From contig NZ_CP118963.1 of the NCBI RefSeq assembly GCF_029024105.1, forward strand, positions 434,001 through 498,000: DNA of 64,000 nucleotides, given 5' to 3'. The stretch's first letter is position 1. Each line of letters begins with the position of its first letter. This document shows positions 16,985-26,150 of the stretch, in pieces. The position numbers and the translations under genes are program-made. The notes beneath the pieces are model-generated. The model saw only the letters and a list, made by a program, of their open reading frames with translations. It did no database searches and had not been told where the DNA came from. This DNA comes from Acinetobacter lwoffii (GTDB lineage Bacteria; Pseudomonadota; Gammaproteobacteria; Pseudomonadales; Moraxellaceae).

Positions 16985-17803
16985 ATGAAAAATCAAACAG
17001 CGCGAGATACTCAATCTCTGATTGAAGTCAAGAATCTGAGCTTCAAGCGGGGTGAGCGCGTGATTTATGACGATGTGAGTTTAAATATTCGTCGTGGGCA
17101 GATTACCGCCATTATGGGACCATCTGGTACTGGTAAAACCACCTTATTAAGACTAATTGGTGGGCAGCTGGTTCCTGAGCACGGTCAGGTTTTATTGGAC
17201 GGCAAAGATATTGCCACGATGTCACGTTCCGAACTTTTTTCAGCACGTGCACGGATGGGTATGTTGTTTCAGAGCGGTGCTTTGTTTACCGATATGAGCG
17301 TGTATGAAAATGTCGCATTTCCGATTCGAGCACATACCAAATTGCCGGAACATCTGATTAAGGAAATCGTGGCATTGAAACTGGAATCAGTCGGTTTACG
17401 TGGTGCAGAACAGATGATGCCGTCTGAACTATCCGGTGGTATGAACCGACGCGTAGCTTTGGCCCGGGCGATTGCGCTGGATCCTGAGCTGATCATGTAC
17501 GATGAACCATTTGCCGGACAGGATCCGATTGTGATGGGCGTTTTGACTCGTCTGATCCGTTCATTACGTGAAGCACTGGACTTGACCACGATTATTGTTT
17601 CGCATGATGTCGCAGAAACTTTATCGATTGCGGACTACATCTATGTGGTGGCAGAAGGCAAAATTCAGGGCGAGGGCACACCGGCAGAACTAAAAGCGCA
17701 TCCGTCTGCTTTTGTACAGCAATTTCTGACTGGTTCGGTAGAAGGTCCAGTGGATTATCAGTTTAGTCATCAAGCTTATTTAAGTGATGAGGTTCGTTCA
17801 TGA
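16985..17803 (+). CDS. mlaF: Phospholipid ABC transporter ATPase MlaF
   Basis: A 272-residue cytoplasmic ATPase of the Mla system, which moves phospholipids between outer and inner membranes. Walker A is GPSGTGKT (residues 45-52), the signature LSGGMNRR, Walker B LIMYDEPFAGQD and the H-loop SHD. It is first gene of mlaFEDCB; its stop overlaps mlaE by four bases, so the two are translationally coupled. The C-terminal extension past the H-loop probably contacts the partner subunit, as in other MlaF proteins. Confidence 0.96.
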   Translation: MKNQTARDTQSLIEVKNLSFKRGERVIYDDVSLNIRRGQITAIMGPSGTGKTTLLRLIGGQLVPEHGQVLLDGKDIATMSRSELFSARARMGMLFQSGALFTDMSVYENVAFPIRAHTKLPEHLIKEIVALKLESVGLRGAEQMMPSELSGGMNRRVALARAIALDPELIMYDEPFAGQDPIVMGVLTRLIRSLREALDLTTIIVSHDVAETLSIADYIYVVAEGKIQGEGTPAELKAHPSAFVQQFLTGSVEGPVDYQFSHQAYLSDEVRS

Positions 17804-18579
17804 ATGCAATTGCCGCATTAGGTAGACGCGTTATTGAACGTGTACAGGGGATTGGGGTCGCGACCCTGATGCTGTTGCAGATTTTATTTTCCATGCCGAC
17901 CTGGCTTGGAGTAAAGCTGTTTGTTTATCAGATGTATCGGGTTGGGGTATTGTCCCTGCTGATTATTGTGGTTTCTGGTCTGTTTATTGGGTCTGTGCTT
18001 GGTTTGCAGATGTTTAGCATCTTGTCGACCTTTGGTAGTGAGTCGATGCTAGGAACAGCGGTCGCGCTGACCTTGCTGCGTGAGCTGGCACCTGTGGTCG
18101 CCGCTTTGCTGTTTGCAGGACGTGCCGGTTCAGCCTTGACTGCTGAAATTGGCCTGATGAAAGCCACTGAGCAATTGTCCAGTATGGAAATGATCGGTGT
18201 GGATCCCTTAAAACGGGTGATTTCGCCGCGTCTTTGGGCAGGGATTTTTAGCTTGCCAATGCTTTCCGTCATCTTTGCTGCAGTTGGCATTATGGGCGGT
18301 AAAATGGTCGGGGTGGATTTTCTGGGTGCCGATGAAGGCGCTTATTGGAGCGGCATGGAAAGCAGCGTGCAATTCTATAAAGATGTCTTGAATGGCACCA
18401 TTATTAAAAGTTTTGTATTCGCATTAATTTGTACCTGGATTGCGGTATACCAAGGCTATGCCTGTGTCCCGACATCGGAAGGTATTGCAACTTCTACAAC
18501 GCGTACAGTCGTGTATTCTTCACTGTGCGTTTTAGGCTTTGATTTTGTGTTGACTGCGGTCATGTTCGGAGGTGTTTAA
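17800..18579 (+). CDS. mlaE: Phospholipid ABC transporter permease MlaE
   Basis: A 259-residue inner-membrane permease of the MlaE family with about five to six helices. The coupling region carries ELAPVVAALLFAGRAGSALTAE, the family hallmark, and EQLSSMEMIGVDPLKR. Two copies sit on the MlaF dimer under the MlaD ring. It overlaps mlaF by four bases and mlaD by one. Confidence 0.96.
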   Translation: MNAIAALGRRVIERVQGIGVATLMLLQILFSMPTWLGVKLFVYQMYRVGVLSLLIIVVSGLFIGSVLGLQMFSILSTFGSESMLGTAVALTLLRELAPVVAALLFAGRAGSALTAEIGLMKATEQLSSMEMIGVDPLKRVISPRLWAGIFSLPMLSVIFAAVGIMGGKMVGVDFLGADEGAYWSGMESSVQFYKDVLNGTIIKSFVFALICTWIAVYQGYACVPTSEGIATSTTRTVVYSSLCVLGFDFVLTAVMFGGV

Positions 18580-19256
18580 TGAAATCACGTACTAGTGAGC
18601 TGGCCGTTGGTGTTTTTGTTATTTTATTTGGTATTGCCTTATTCTTTTTAGCGATGCGTGTCAGTGGTCTGGTCGGCAGCAATATTTCCGACAGCTATAA
18701 AATGACGGCAACTTTTGAAAATGTGAATGGCATCAAGCCACGTGCCAAAGTCGCTTTAAGCGGGGTGAAAGTGGGACAGGTCGATGAGATTACCCTGGAT
18801 CCTGTAACGCGTCTGGCAACCGTACATATGACTTTAGATGGCTCATTGACCTCGTTTAATGCTGAACAATTAAAGCAAGTTCAGGAGGAAGCTCTGGACG
18901 AGTTACGCTACAGCTCGGACTATGAAGCAGCGACACCTGCGCAACAAAAAGACATGGAAAAACAACTGTTAGCTAACATGAAATCCATCACCAATATTGA
19001 TGAAGATGCTTATATTATGGTAGCGACCAATGGGTTATTGGGTGAAAAATACCTGAAAATTATTCCAGGTGGTGGTCTGAACTATTTGAAACGTGGTGAT
19101 CAGATTGCCAATACCCAAGGCACCATGGAAATTGAAGATTTAGTGACGAAGTTTATTACTGGTGGTGCCGGTAAATCGTCGGATAGTCAAGAAACTGCCC
19201 CAGAACAGGCGACAGTTTCAGAATCGACTGATGCAGAACCTGCATTTGTTGAATAA
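18579..19256 (+). CDS. mlaD: MCE-domain lipid-binding protein MlaD
   Basis: A 225-residue protein with one N-terminal membrane helix and a periplasmic MCE domain that forms a hexameric ring for lipid passage. MCE landmarks are FENVNGIKPRAKVALSGVKV and NGLLGEKYLKI. Between them lies a charged helical insert of about 45 residues (around 90-135) that E. coli MlaD (183 residues) lacks by my recollection. The end is a low-complexity E/A/T tail. It lies in the middle of the mla operon. Confidence 0.95.
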   Translation: MKSRTSELAVGVFVILFGIALFFLAMRVSGLVGSNISDSYKMTATFENVNGIKPRAKVALSGVKVGQVDEITLDPVTRLATVHMTLDGSLTSFNAEQLKQVQEEALDELRYSSDYEAATPAQQKDMEKQLLANMKSITNIDEDAYIMVATNGLLGEKYLKIIPGGGLNYLKRGDQIANTQGTMEIEDLVTKFITGGAGKSSDSQETAPEQATVSESTDAEPAFVE

Positions 19257-19274
19257 TAGATTGAGGAGATTTCA

Positions 19275-19907
19275 GTGAAGACTTTAGTAAAACAAGCGCT
19301 TGCAGCAAGCATTCTTTCAACAATGGTTGCTGGTACAGTGTTTGCTGCACCGTCTGAAGCGCCACCTGTTTTTATTAAAAAAGTAGCAGATGGTTTGATT
19401 GAGCGCCTCAAAGCTGATAATGCAAAATTGCAGAACAATCCAGCACTGGTAAAAGCGATTGTCCGCCAGAATCTGGATCCATACATTGATTCACAGTCTT
19501 TCACGCGTATTGTGATGGGGACTTATGCGACGAACCAGTATAGTACTGCTGCACAGCGCGCGCAGTTTGAAAAGAATTTCCGTGAAACGCTGATTGAAAA
19601 TTATGGTTCTGCATTTTCCAAGTTCAGCAATCAGACCTATAGCGTTCGCCCATACAAGGCCAGCAATAGCAAAAACCCTGTTGTAACCATCGACTTTAAT
19701 AATAAAGGCGAGAAAATTCCGGTGGCGTTCCAGCTGGTGGACAAAGGTTCACAATGGAAAATCCGCAACATCAACGTATCGGGTATCGATCTAGGTTTGC
19801 AATTCCGTAACCAGTTTGCTGCGACAGTCAAACGTAATGGCGGTAACATAGATAAAGCTATTGCTAACTTCAAACCGGATGCAGAAGCTGCAATCGACAA
19901 GAAATAA
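19275..19907 (+). CDS. mlaC: Periplasmic phospholipid carrier MlaC
   Basis: A 210-residue soluble periplasmic protein that ferries phospholipid between the outer-membrane MlaA complex and MlaD. A signal peptide with cleavage after VFA (residue ~24) is clear. The rest matches the MlaC/Ttg2D fold, including RIVMGTYATNQYSTA and the KIRNINVSGIDLGLQFR segment near the C-terminus. A GAGGAG-like site precedes the start. It is 18 bases after mlaD. Confidence 0.95.
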   Translation: MKTLVKQALAASILSTMVAGTVFAAPSEAPPVFIKKVADGLIERLKADNAKLQNNPALVKAIVRQNLDPYIDSQSFTRIVMGTYATNQYSTAAQRAQFEKNFRETLIENYGSAFSKFSNQTYSVRPYKASNSKNPVVTIDFNNKGEKIPVAFQLVDKGSQWKIRNINVSGIDLGLQFRNQFAATVKRNGGNIDKAIANFKPDAEAAIDKK

Positions 19908-19922
19908 TCAGATAGGTGAGCC

Positions 19923-20213
19923 GTGATTGTATTCAAGGATCAGGAATTGCAGGTTTCAGGCAAGATTGACTATGCCAATGCGCAGGACTATTACTTAGAT
20001 GGTCTGCGTGTGGTTCAGTCGCAGACCAAGTTTCCGCTTGTGGTTAATCTGGCTGGGCTTGAAAGTGGCAGTACTTTGGCTTTGGCGGTATTGGTGCGCT
20101 GGTTGCGCCAGACTCCTCAAGCGCAAGGACTGCAGTTTAAAGCTGTCCCTGCTAAAATGATGAATATCATTCAGGCCTGTCATTTACAGGATGATTTACA
20201 GATCATTCAGTAA
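19923..20213 (+). CDS. mlaB: STAS-domain protein MlaB
   Basis: A 96-residue single STAS domain, the cytoplasmic partner that binds and stabilises MlaF. The start is GTG at 19923 with AGGTGA before it. LAGLESGSTLALAVLVRWL holds the helix that normally contacts MlaF. It is last gene of the operon and is followed at once by a terminator. Confidence 0.9.
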   Translation: MIVFKDQELQVSGKIDYANAQDYYLDGLRVVQSQTKFPLVVNLAGLESGSTLALAVLVRWLRQTPQAQGLQFKAVPAKMMNIIQACHLQDDLQIIQ

Positions 20214-20215
20214 AT

Positions 20216-20241
20216 AAAAAAAGCACCGAAAGGTGCTTTTT
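20216..20241 (+). terminator. Terminator of the mla operon
   Basis: AAGCACC and GGTGCTT close a GAAA tetraloop, with an A-tract before and a T-tract after, directly at the mlaB stop. Confidence 0.92.
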
Positions 20242-20261
20242 ATTTTTATAGAACTGAATGT

Positions 20262-20330
20262 ATGAGGTTCCCTTTCCTGACAGGAGAAGGGAAAATCCCT
20301 CCCTTTTGAAAAGGGAGGTTAGGAGGGATT
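20262..20330. repeat. CT-rich intergenic repeat, copy B
   Basis: CCCTT and AAGGG form one hairpin; CCTCCCTTTT and AAAAGGGAGG form a second with ten-base arms. Outer arms AATCCCTCC and GGAGGGATT allow a rival pairing. The block ends flush with the corA stop codon. It is the cleanest copy of the family also seen at 10255-10380 and 26040-26150. Confidence 0.75.
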
Positions 20331-21344
20331 CTAAATCCACTTCTTCCATCTAAAGTAAATCAATGGCCCAATCAAAAAGCCGATTAAAATAATACTGACT
20401 ATAATAAAGCTCATAGTGCCTTGTGCAAAAGGCAGAACTTCGGTATTCATGCCATAAATACTGGCAATTAGCATCGGCGGCGCAAGCATACTTGGTAAGA
20501 TCGAGAATCGACGAATCGTATCGTTCTGTTCCGTGTTAATGAATCCGGACGTGGTATCGAGCAGGAAGCGCACTTTCTGGAACAGGAAGGCATCATGTTC
20601 AACCAGCGAGCGCACATCTTCACTGAGTTCTCGGATATCCGCATCATAAATATGACTGCCCAAGGCGCGTGGACGAGACAGGAAAGTCAGAACACGACGC
20701 AAATCGATCAAACAGAGTTGCGCTTTACCGAGCATATCTTCCAATTGAGCCAGTCGGGTAATCATGTCATCCAGATCAAGAATTTGCTCACGATGGCGGT
20801 TATTCAACACTTCAGTTGAATATTTCTCTAAATCTTTATGGACATCTTCCAGAATATCGGCCAGTTCATCCAGTTTGGCTTCGAGCAGACCCAATAGAAT
20901 CCAGGTCGGATCTTTATAATCGATTTCATAATCATTGCGGCGCGCACGGGCACGGAAGGCACGAAAGGCCACCAGCTTTTCGCCACGCAAGGTAAACAGA
21001 CGGTCCTTATGCAGAATGAATGCTACGGTTTGTACCGTCGCCAGCATGCTGGATTCATCTTCGTTTTCGTTCTCGACCTGATAGTTTTTATTTTTGGTTA
21101 AAAAATAGGTACTGATATGCAAAATACCGTCATCATCACGGTAAAATCGGGCACTAGAGGAAATATCTTCCAGCGATTTTAAGGTCGGCAAGTTTTGCGC
21201 ATAGGCATCTAGAATCCATTGCTGCTCTTCTTGTGAAGGTGCAATCAGATCAAGCCATACTAAATCTGGATGCAGGTCGAAATCACCGTTAATCGTGATA
21301 TCTTCTAAGCTACCGCGCTCTGTGGCGTAAAAGGCTTCAAGCAT
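20331..21344 (-). CDS. corA: CorA-family magnesium/metal ion channel
   Basis: A 337-residue member of the CorA family of pentameric Mg2+ (also Co2+, Ni2+) channels. A long, charged, helical cytoplasmic domain is followed by two C-terminal membrane helices. The first ends in the selectivity motif YGMN, followed by TEVLPFAQG, and the protein ends in basic KWKKWI-like residues. ZntB, a Zn2+ relative, shares this layout, so the metal is not certain. The ATG at 21344 has AGGGAG before it. Confidence 0.85.
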   Translation of the reverse strand: MLEAFYATERGSLEDITINGDFDLHPDLVWLDLIAPSQEEQQWILDAYAQNLPTLKSLEDISSSARFYRDDDGILHISTYFLTKNKNYQVENENEDESSMLATVQTVAFILHKDRLFTLRGEKLVAFRAFRARARRNDYEIDYKDPTWILLGLLEAKLDELADILEDVHKDLEKYSTEVLNNRHREQILDLDDMITRLAQLEDMLGKAQLCLIDLRRVLTFLSRPRALGSHIYDADIRELSEDVRSLVEHDAFLFQKVRFLLDTTSGFINTEQNDTIRRFSILPSMLAPPMLIASIYGMNTEVLPFAQGTMSFIIVSIILIGFLIGPLIYFRWKKWI

Positions 21345-21493
21345 GCTGTCTTTTCTCCCTGGCGCAGTATGTGAATTGGAATGGGTGTATTTTAGACAAG
21401 GAATTGAATAAAAACACTGATATTAAGCAGTTATTTTTGGAAAAAACTCGCTTGCAGCGATTTCGTACAATATAGCGTCAATTGGAGAGTGAA

Positions 21494-22087
21494 ATGATGA
21501 ATTCTATCGCAATTTTTTGTGGTTCAGCACTGGGCTCCGATCCTCTCTATGCCCAGATTGCCGAAAAAGTTGGCCAAACCTTGGCAGCAAGGCATCAGAC
21601 GCTGGTCTATGGCGGTGGTCGCTCCGGTTTAATGGGCATTGTTGCTGATAGTGCTCTGGCTGCTGGTGGCAAGGTGATTGGCGTAATTCCAAGACAGCTG
21701 GTCAATCGTGAACTGGCGCATCCGCATATTACCGAGCTATTTGTGGTCGATAATATGCATGAGCGTAAAACCCGTATGTCAGAACTGGCACAGGGATTTA
21801 TTGCCATTCCGGGTGGTGCAGGAACGCTGGAAGAAATTTTTGAACAATGGACATGGGCACAGTTGGGAATTCACAAAAAGCCTTGTGCTTTTTTAAATGT
21901 AGATGGTTTCTATGATGATTTACTCAAATTTATCCATATGACGACTGAGAAAGGTTTTACCAAAGCGCGCTTTAGCGATGCTCTAATTGTGAGTGATAAT
22001 CTGGATGAGATTTTGCGCCAATTTGAAAGTTATCAGCCGCCTGAAGCGAAATGGGGTATGGTCGATCAGACCGATCTTGTAAAATAA
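21494..22087 (+). CDS. LOG-family nucleotide phosphoribohydrolase (TIGR00730)
   Basis: A 197-residue Rossmann-like protein of the LONELY GUY/YvdD family, which removes ribose 5-phosphate from cytokinin-like nucleotides or AMP. The hallmarks GGGRSGLMG and PGGAGTLEEIFE are intact. The ATG at 21494 has GGAG six bases upstream; the frame opens at TTG 21482, but that covers the ribosome site. The true bacterial substrate is not settled for the family. Confidence 0.88.
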   Translation: MMNSIAIFCGSALGSDPLYAQIAEKVGQTLAARHQTLVYGGGRSGLMGIVADSALAAGGKVIGVIPRQLVNRELAHPHITELFVVDNMHERKTRMSELAQGFIAIPGGAGTLEEIFEQWTWAQLGIHKKPCAFLNVDGFYDDLLKFIHMTTEKGFTKARFSDALIVSDNLDEILRQFESYQPPEAKWGMVDQTDLVK

Positions 22088-22117
22088 GCTGTCCACAGCA
22101 TGATTTGTAGAAAATAA

Positions 22118-22519
22118 ATGAACGTGATTACGGTGGCTGCGGCCATTATTTTAAATGAAGCGCAGCAACTGCTGGTGGTTCGCAAAAAAGGGACGTCTTG
22201 CTTTATGCAGGTTGGTGGCAAGCTGGAGCCAAATGAAGCACCAGAAGCAACGATGTTGCGTGAAATTCAGGAAGAAATTGGCACACAGGCAGAGATTCAG
22301 CAATTCATTGGGCGTTTTGAAACCCAGACGGCGAATGAACCAGATCATCAACTGGTGAGTTATGTCTATTGGGTAAGTCTGGATCAAGCACCAAAAATTG
22401 AAGCGGAAATTGCCGAAATGAAATGGGTAGATCTGGATGAAAAAGAGGTACGACTCGCACCCTTGACCACTGAAGTTGTGATTCCTTGGGTGAAGTCGCA
22501 GTTACTTGCCCAAGCTTAA
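22118..22519 (+). CDS. Nudix hydrolase
   Basis: A 133-residue Nudix enzyme that hydrolyses a nucleoside diphosphate linked to another group. The Nudix box can be read as GGKLEPNEAPEATMLREIQEE followed by IG, close to the GX5EX7REUXEEXGU pattern. The substrate is unknown. It is 30 bases after the LOG-family gene on the same strand, so the two may be co-transcribed. It converges on comF with only four bases between stop codons. Confidence 0.88.
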   Translation: MNVITVAAAIILNEAQQLLVVRKKGTSCFMQVGGKLEPNEAPEATMLREIQEEIGTQAEIQQFIGRFETQTANEPDHQLVSYVYWVSLDQAPKIEAEIAEMKWVDLDEKEVRLAPLTTEVVIPWVKSQLLAQA

Positions 22520-22523
22520 ATTT

Positions 22524-23153
22524 TCAGATTTGCGCGCCTGCCAGACAGGCTGCATAAATTTTTTGACAGCCCAGTTGTTCAAGTGTTTGGCTCAGTGCCC
22601 GAATCGAACTGCCGGTTGTCACCACATCATCAATAATCAGCACCCGACGATACCGCAGCTTGGAAATGGTGCTGATCTGGAATTGCGACTGGATGTCTTC
22701 AATCCGCTCCAGTCGGCTTAGACCTTTCTGTGAATGTTGTTTTAGTCGGGTAATCGGTTGCCAGATGGGTACATTCAGCTGTTTTGCCACATGTTTGGCC
22801 AGTACCAAAGATTGATTATAACCGCGCTCGGCCAGACGCTCATTCGAGATCGGCATCGGTACTATTGCACTGACTTTAGGCAGGTCTAAACTTAACAGTG
22901 CACCTGCCAGTAAATTTTGCAAATGCAGTTTCTGTTCATATTTAAACAGTTGAATTAAACGATCCATCGGGTAGGCATAGTTGCAGGCAATCTGGAACTG
23001 CATTTCCTGTCGTTGAATGGTTTGATGTGTCCAGGGTAATTGTCGCCAGCAATCTTCACAGACTGAATGAATGGCCTGATGATCGGTTAGACACAGCTGG
23101 CAGGGTTGTAGGCGAGTCAGCCAGAGTTTTCCATGTTCCAGTAGTTTAAACAT
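22524..23153 (-). CDS. comF: ComF-family phosphoribosyltransferase-like protein
   Basis: About 209 residues. ComF proteins help take up single-stranded DNA in natural transformation. An N-terminal zinc ribbon is seen as CQLC and CEDC, and the C-terminal phosphoribosyltransferase motif is LIIDDVVTTGSS. I start at ATG 23153 (MFKLLEHG); ATG 23159 (MPMF) is equally possible, while the longer open frame only re-reads recG. The start overlaps the end of recG, so the two are probably translated from one message. Confidence 0.88.
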   Translation of the reverse strand: MFKLLEHGKLWLTRLQPCQLCLTDHQAIHSVCEDCWRQLPWTHQTIQRQEMQFQIACNYAYPMDRLIQLFKYEQKLHLQNLLAGALLSLDLPKVSAIVPMPISNERLAERGYNQSLVLAKHVAKQLNVPIWQPITRLKQHSQKGLSRLERIEDIQSQFQISTISKLRYRRVLIIDDVVTTGSSIRALSQTLEQLGCQKIYAACLAGAQI

Positions 23154-25191
23154 AGGCATAGCGTGGTGCTTCCGGTAGCCAACGTTGCAATAATGCTTCA
23201 GCCTGATCTGGATAATCCTTGAGCATCTGCTGAGCCACGTAATGTGCCTGATTGAGCAGGTGATCATCCCGTTCCAGTTTGGCCACACGGAAATTCATGT
23301 CGCCAGTCTGTTTGGTCCCGAGCAACTCACCTGGGCCACGCAATTCCAGGTCTTTCTCGGCAATCATGAAACCATCATTAGTTTCGCGCATGATTCTTAA
23401 GCGTTCCTGACCATTTTGAGACAGCGGATGTTTATACAGTAGGGCACAGAAACTGGCTTTGGCGCCACGACCGACCCGGCCCCGTAACTGATGCAATTGA
23501 GATAGGCCCAGACGTTCAGCATTTTCAATTACCATGATGGAAGCATTGGGTACATCTACCCCGACTTCGATCACGGTGGTGGCAATCAGGAGCTGTAATT
23601 CATTATTTTTAAACTGCTGCATTACCGCCTGTTTTTCATCGGCTTTCATCTTGCCATGTACCAGTCCGATATTCAGCGCAGGAAAGCGCTCGCGAATTTC
23701 GGCAAAGGTCGCTTCTGCGGCCTGAGCATCCAGGGTTTCGGACTGTTCTACCAGTGTACACACCCAATATGCCTGCTTACCTTCAGCACAGTTGCTGGCA
23801 ATCCGTTGCAAGACTTCTTCGCGTCGATCTAATGGAATGGTCACGGTCTGAATCGGGGTACGGCCCGGCGGCAGCTCGTCAATCACCGAGGTATCCAGAT
23901 CACCATAGGCAGACATGGCCAGTGTGCGGGGAATCGGAGTCGCAGTCATCACCAGTTGATGCGGAGACATACCATCTAGCCCTTTATTTCTGAGTGCAAG
24001 GCGCTGATCCACACCAAAGCGGTGCTGTTCATCAATAATCACCAGACCCAGTTTGGCAAACTCGACATTTTCCTGAAACAGGGCATGCGTTCCGATCACC
24101 AGATGGGCGCTGCCATCCCGAATCACCTGTTCCGCTGCGGCGCGAGCTTTACCTTTCTGCTTGCCGGAAAGCCAGGCTACATTTAAGCCCAAAGGCTCAA
24201 ACCAGCGTTTAAAGTTCAGATAATGCTGCTCGGCCAGAATCTCGGTCGGTGCCATCAACGCCACTTGCCAGCCTTCTTCCAGTGCATGGCAAGCTGCGAC
24301 ACCAGCCACCAGGGTTTTACCCGCGCCGACATCGCCTTGCACCAGACGCAACATCGGTTTATTGCTTTTTAAATCCTGCACGATTTCTCTGGATACACGT
24401 TTTTGCGCACCGGTCATTTCAAAAGCCAGACTGGCTAAGAGCTGTTTGGCATAGGTTTTACTGGGCGCAAATGAAGGCGCTTCGACTTGCTGAATAAAGG
24501 CCCGACGTGTCAATAAACTGATCTGATGCGCTACCAGTTCTTCAAAGATCAGGCGCTGCTGTGCAGGATGTGAGCCTTGTGCTAGTTGCAGCATATTGGC
24601 ATTGACTGGCGGGTGATGGATATATTCCAGTGCCTGTTTCAGTGCATAACCATTGCTAAATTTTGCTGGCAGTAGTTCAGGCAGATGGTCGCTGTATTGA
24701 GCCAAGGCCTGCTGAATATAATCCCGTATTTTGGGTTGGGTCAGGCCTTCAGTCGCAGGGTAAATCGCCGTGAGCTGGGTTTGAGGTAAAGGTGTGTCCT
24801 CAGTAATGACTTGCAGTTCGGGATGATACATTTCCAGACCGCGCGCACCGACCCGCACTTCACCAAAAATTCTTAAACGGTTACCCAGTTTGCAGCGGTC
24901 AGTAATACCTTTATAGATATGATAAAAACGTAAAGTAACCTTGCCAAAATCATCATCCAGCAGCACAGCCATAGATTTGCGTTTACCGGGTGGAAAATCT
25001 ACACCTTTAACGATCCCTTCCAGCAGATAACTGCGTCCCACGCTCAATTGATTCATGGGAATGATCGTGCTACGGTCTTCATAGTCACGTGGTAGATGAA
25101 AAAGCAAATCATCAGTATTGAAGATATTTAGTTTTTCGAGTAATGAAGCGGCGGCATTGCCAACGCCTTGTAACTGATGGACTGCAGCCAT
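23146..25191 (-). CDS. recG: ATP-dependent DNA helicase RecG
   Basis: A 681-residue branch-migration helicase that remodels stalled forks and Holliday junctions. The N-terminal wedge/OB domain is followed by helicase domains with Walker A GDVGAGKT, IIDEQHRFG (DEQH), TATPIPRTLAMS and the C-terminal RGRVGRG motif, then the RecG-specific tail. It overlaps comF at its 3' end and lies head to head with the epimerase-like gene, 33 bases away. Confidence 0.96.
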   Translation of the reverse strand: MAAVHQLQGVGNAAASLLEKLNIFNTDDLLFHLPRDYEDRSTIIPMNQLSVGRSYLLEGIVKGVDFPPGKRKSMAVLLDDDFGKVTLRFYHIYKGITDRCKLGNRLRIFGEVRVGARGLEMYHPELQVITEDTPLPQTQLTAIYPATEGLTQPKIRDYIQQALAQYSDHLPELLPAKFSNGYALKQALEYIHHPPVNANMLQLAQGSHPAQQRLIFEELVAHQISLLTRRAFIQQVEAPSFAPSKTYAKQLLASLAFEMTGAQKRVSREIVQDLKSNKPMLRLVQGDVGAGKTLVAGVAACHALEEGWQVALMAPTEILAEQHYLNFKRWFEPLGLNVAWLSGKQKGKARAAAEQVIRDGSAHLVIGTHALFQENVEFAKLGLVIIDEQHRFGVDQRLALRNKGLDGMSPHQLVMTATPIPRTLAMSAYGDLDTSVIDELPPGRTPIQTVTIPLDRREEVLQRIASNCAEGKQAYWVCTLVEQSETLDAQAAEATFAEIRERFPALNIGLVHGKMKADEKQAVMQQFKNNELQLLIATTVIEVGVDVPNASIMVIENAERLGLSQLHQLRGRVGRGAKASFCALLYKHPLSQNGQERLRIMRETNDGFMIAEKDLELRGPGELLGTKQTGDMNFRVAKLERDDHLLNQAHYVAQQMLKDYPDQAEALLQRWLPEAPRYAYV

Positions 25192-25224
25192 GTCCCCTCA
25201 ACCAGATTTGTGATTCGGTGCTCA

Positions 25225-26037
25225 ATGCATATTTTATTTACCGGTTATGGTAAAACATCCCGACGTGTGGCTAAACAACTATTTGAGCAAGGTCATCAAA
25301 TTAGCACAATTAGCCAGAGTCCCAAAACAGATTCATTCGCAACTCATCTGATTCAGGATGTGCATAAACTGGATTTAACAGCAGTTACACCGATTGACTG
25401 GGTCTATGTATTACTTAGTCCAAAACAAAGTACGGTTGAAGGCTATCAGCAAACCTATCTGGATTCTGTTCAGCCTATTGTGGCTGCCTTGAAACAGCAT
25501 CCGGTGAAACAGATTGTGGTGGTGTCATCCACCCGGGTCTATGGGCAAGATGCCGGTGAAATCGTAGATGACGAAACTGAAATTCACCCGAATGATGCTC
25601 AGAGCAAAATCTTGCAGCAGATGGAGCAGGCTTATTTCACTGCTTATCCTGAGAAATGTACCATCATTCGTCCAAGTGGGATTTATGGAGCATCGGTAGA
25701 ACGCCTACAAAAAATGGCCGCCTCGATGTTGAGATATCCGAATCTGCACTGGTCCAACCGGATTCACATTGAAGATTTATCACGTTTCTTATCACAGATG
25801 ATTCACGTGGAACATCCTGAAAATTCTTATATTGTGACAAACAACGATCCAAAATTAATGCATGAAATATTGCAATGGTTCCAAAAGCAGATGGGGCTTC
25901 CTTTGCTTAAAGTAGAAAGTGAGCAGGTGACAGGTAAGAAGCTTTATGCGACCCGAATGCAGAAAATGGGATTTGAGTTAGAGCATCCAGATTGTTATGA
26001 GGATTATTTGGGGTTGATGAGGAAAAATAATTCTTAG
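25225..26037 (+). CDS. NAD-dependent epimerase/dehydratase-like protein
   Basis: A 270-residue atypical short-chain dehydrogenase of the YeeZ-like branch. The nucleotide-binding loop is FTGYGKTSRRVA instead of a canonical GxxGxxG. VVVSSTRVYGQDAGE carries the Ser/Tyr region, and IIRPSGIYG is typical of epimerases. The substrate is unknown. The ATG at 25225 (MHILFTGYG) is chosen; the open frame to 25177 overlaps recG and is rejected. Confidence 0.8.
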   Translation: MHILFTGYGKTSRRVAKQLFEQGHQISTISQSPKTDSFATHLIQDVHKLDLTAVTPIDWVYVLLSPKQSTVEGYQQTYLDSVQPIVAALKQHPVKQIVVVSSTRVYGQDAGEIVDDETEIHPNDAQSKILQQMEQAYFTAYPEKCTIIRPSGIYGASVERLQKMAASMLRYPNLHWSNRIHIEDLSRFLSQMIHVEHPENSYIVTNNDPKLMHEILQWFQKQMGLPLLKVESEQVTGKKLYATRMQKMGFELEHPDCYEDYLGLMRKNNS

Positions 26038-26039
26038 CT

Positions 26040-26150
26040 CCTCCTTGTAAAAGAGGAATATTCTTCCCTTTCTCGAAGGGAGGTCAGGAGAAGGGCTTTT
26101 TAAATTACCTCTCCCTAACCCTCTCCTGAAAGGAGAGGGAATAAAAAGCC
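26040..26150. repeat. CT-rich intergenic repeat, copy C
   Basis: CCCTT/AAGGG (near 26066-26080) and CCCTCTCCT/AGGAGAGGG (26119-26127 and 26131-26139) form hairpins. GGGAGGTCAGGAG at 26078 matches the shared block of copies A and B. It lies between two convergent genes like the others. Confidence 0.65.

Noticed and set aside
22524..23288. 254-residue version of comF starting at 23288
   Set aside because: The extra N-terminus lies wholly inside recG in another frame and has no family similarity; the zinc ribbon begins near 23120.
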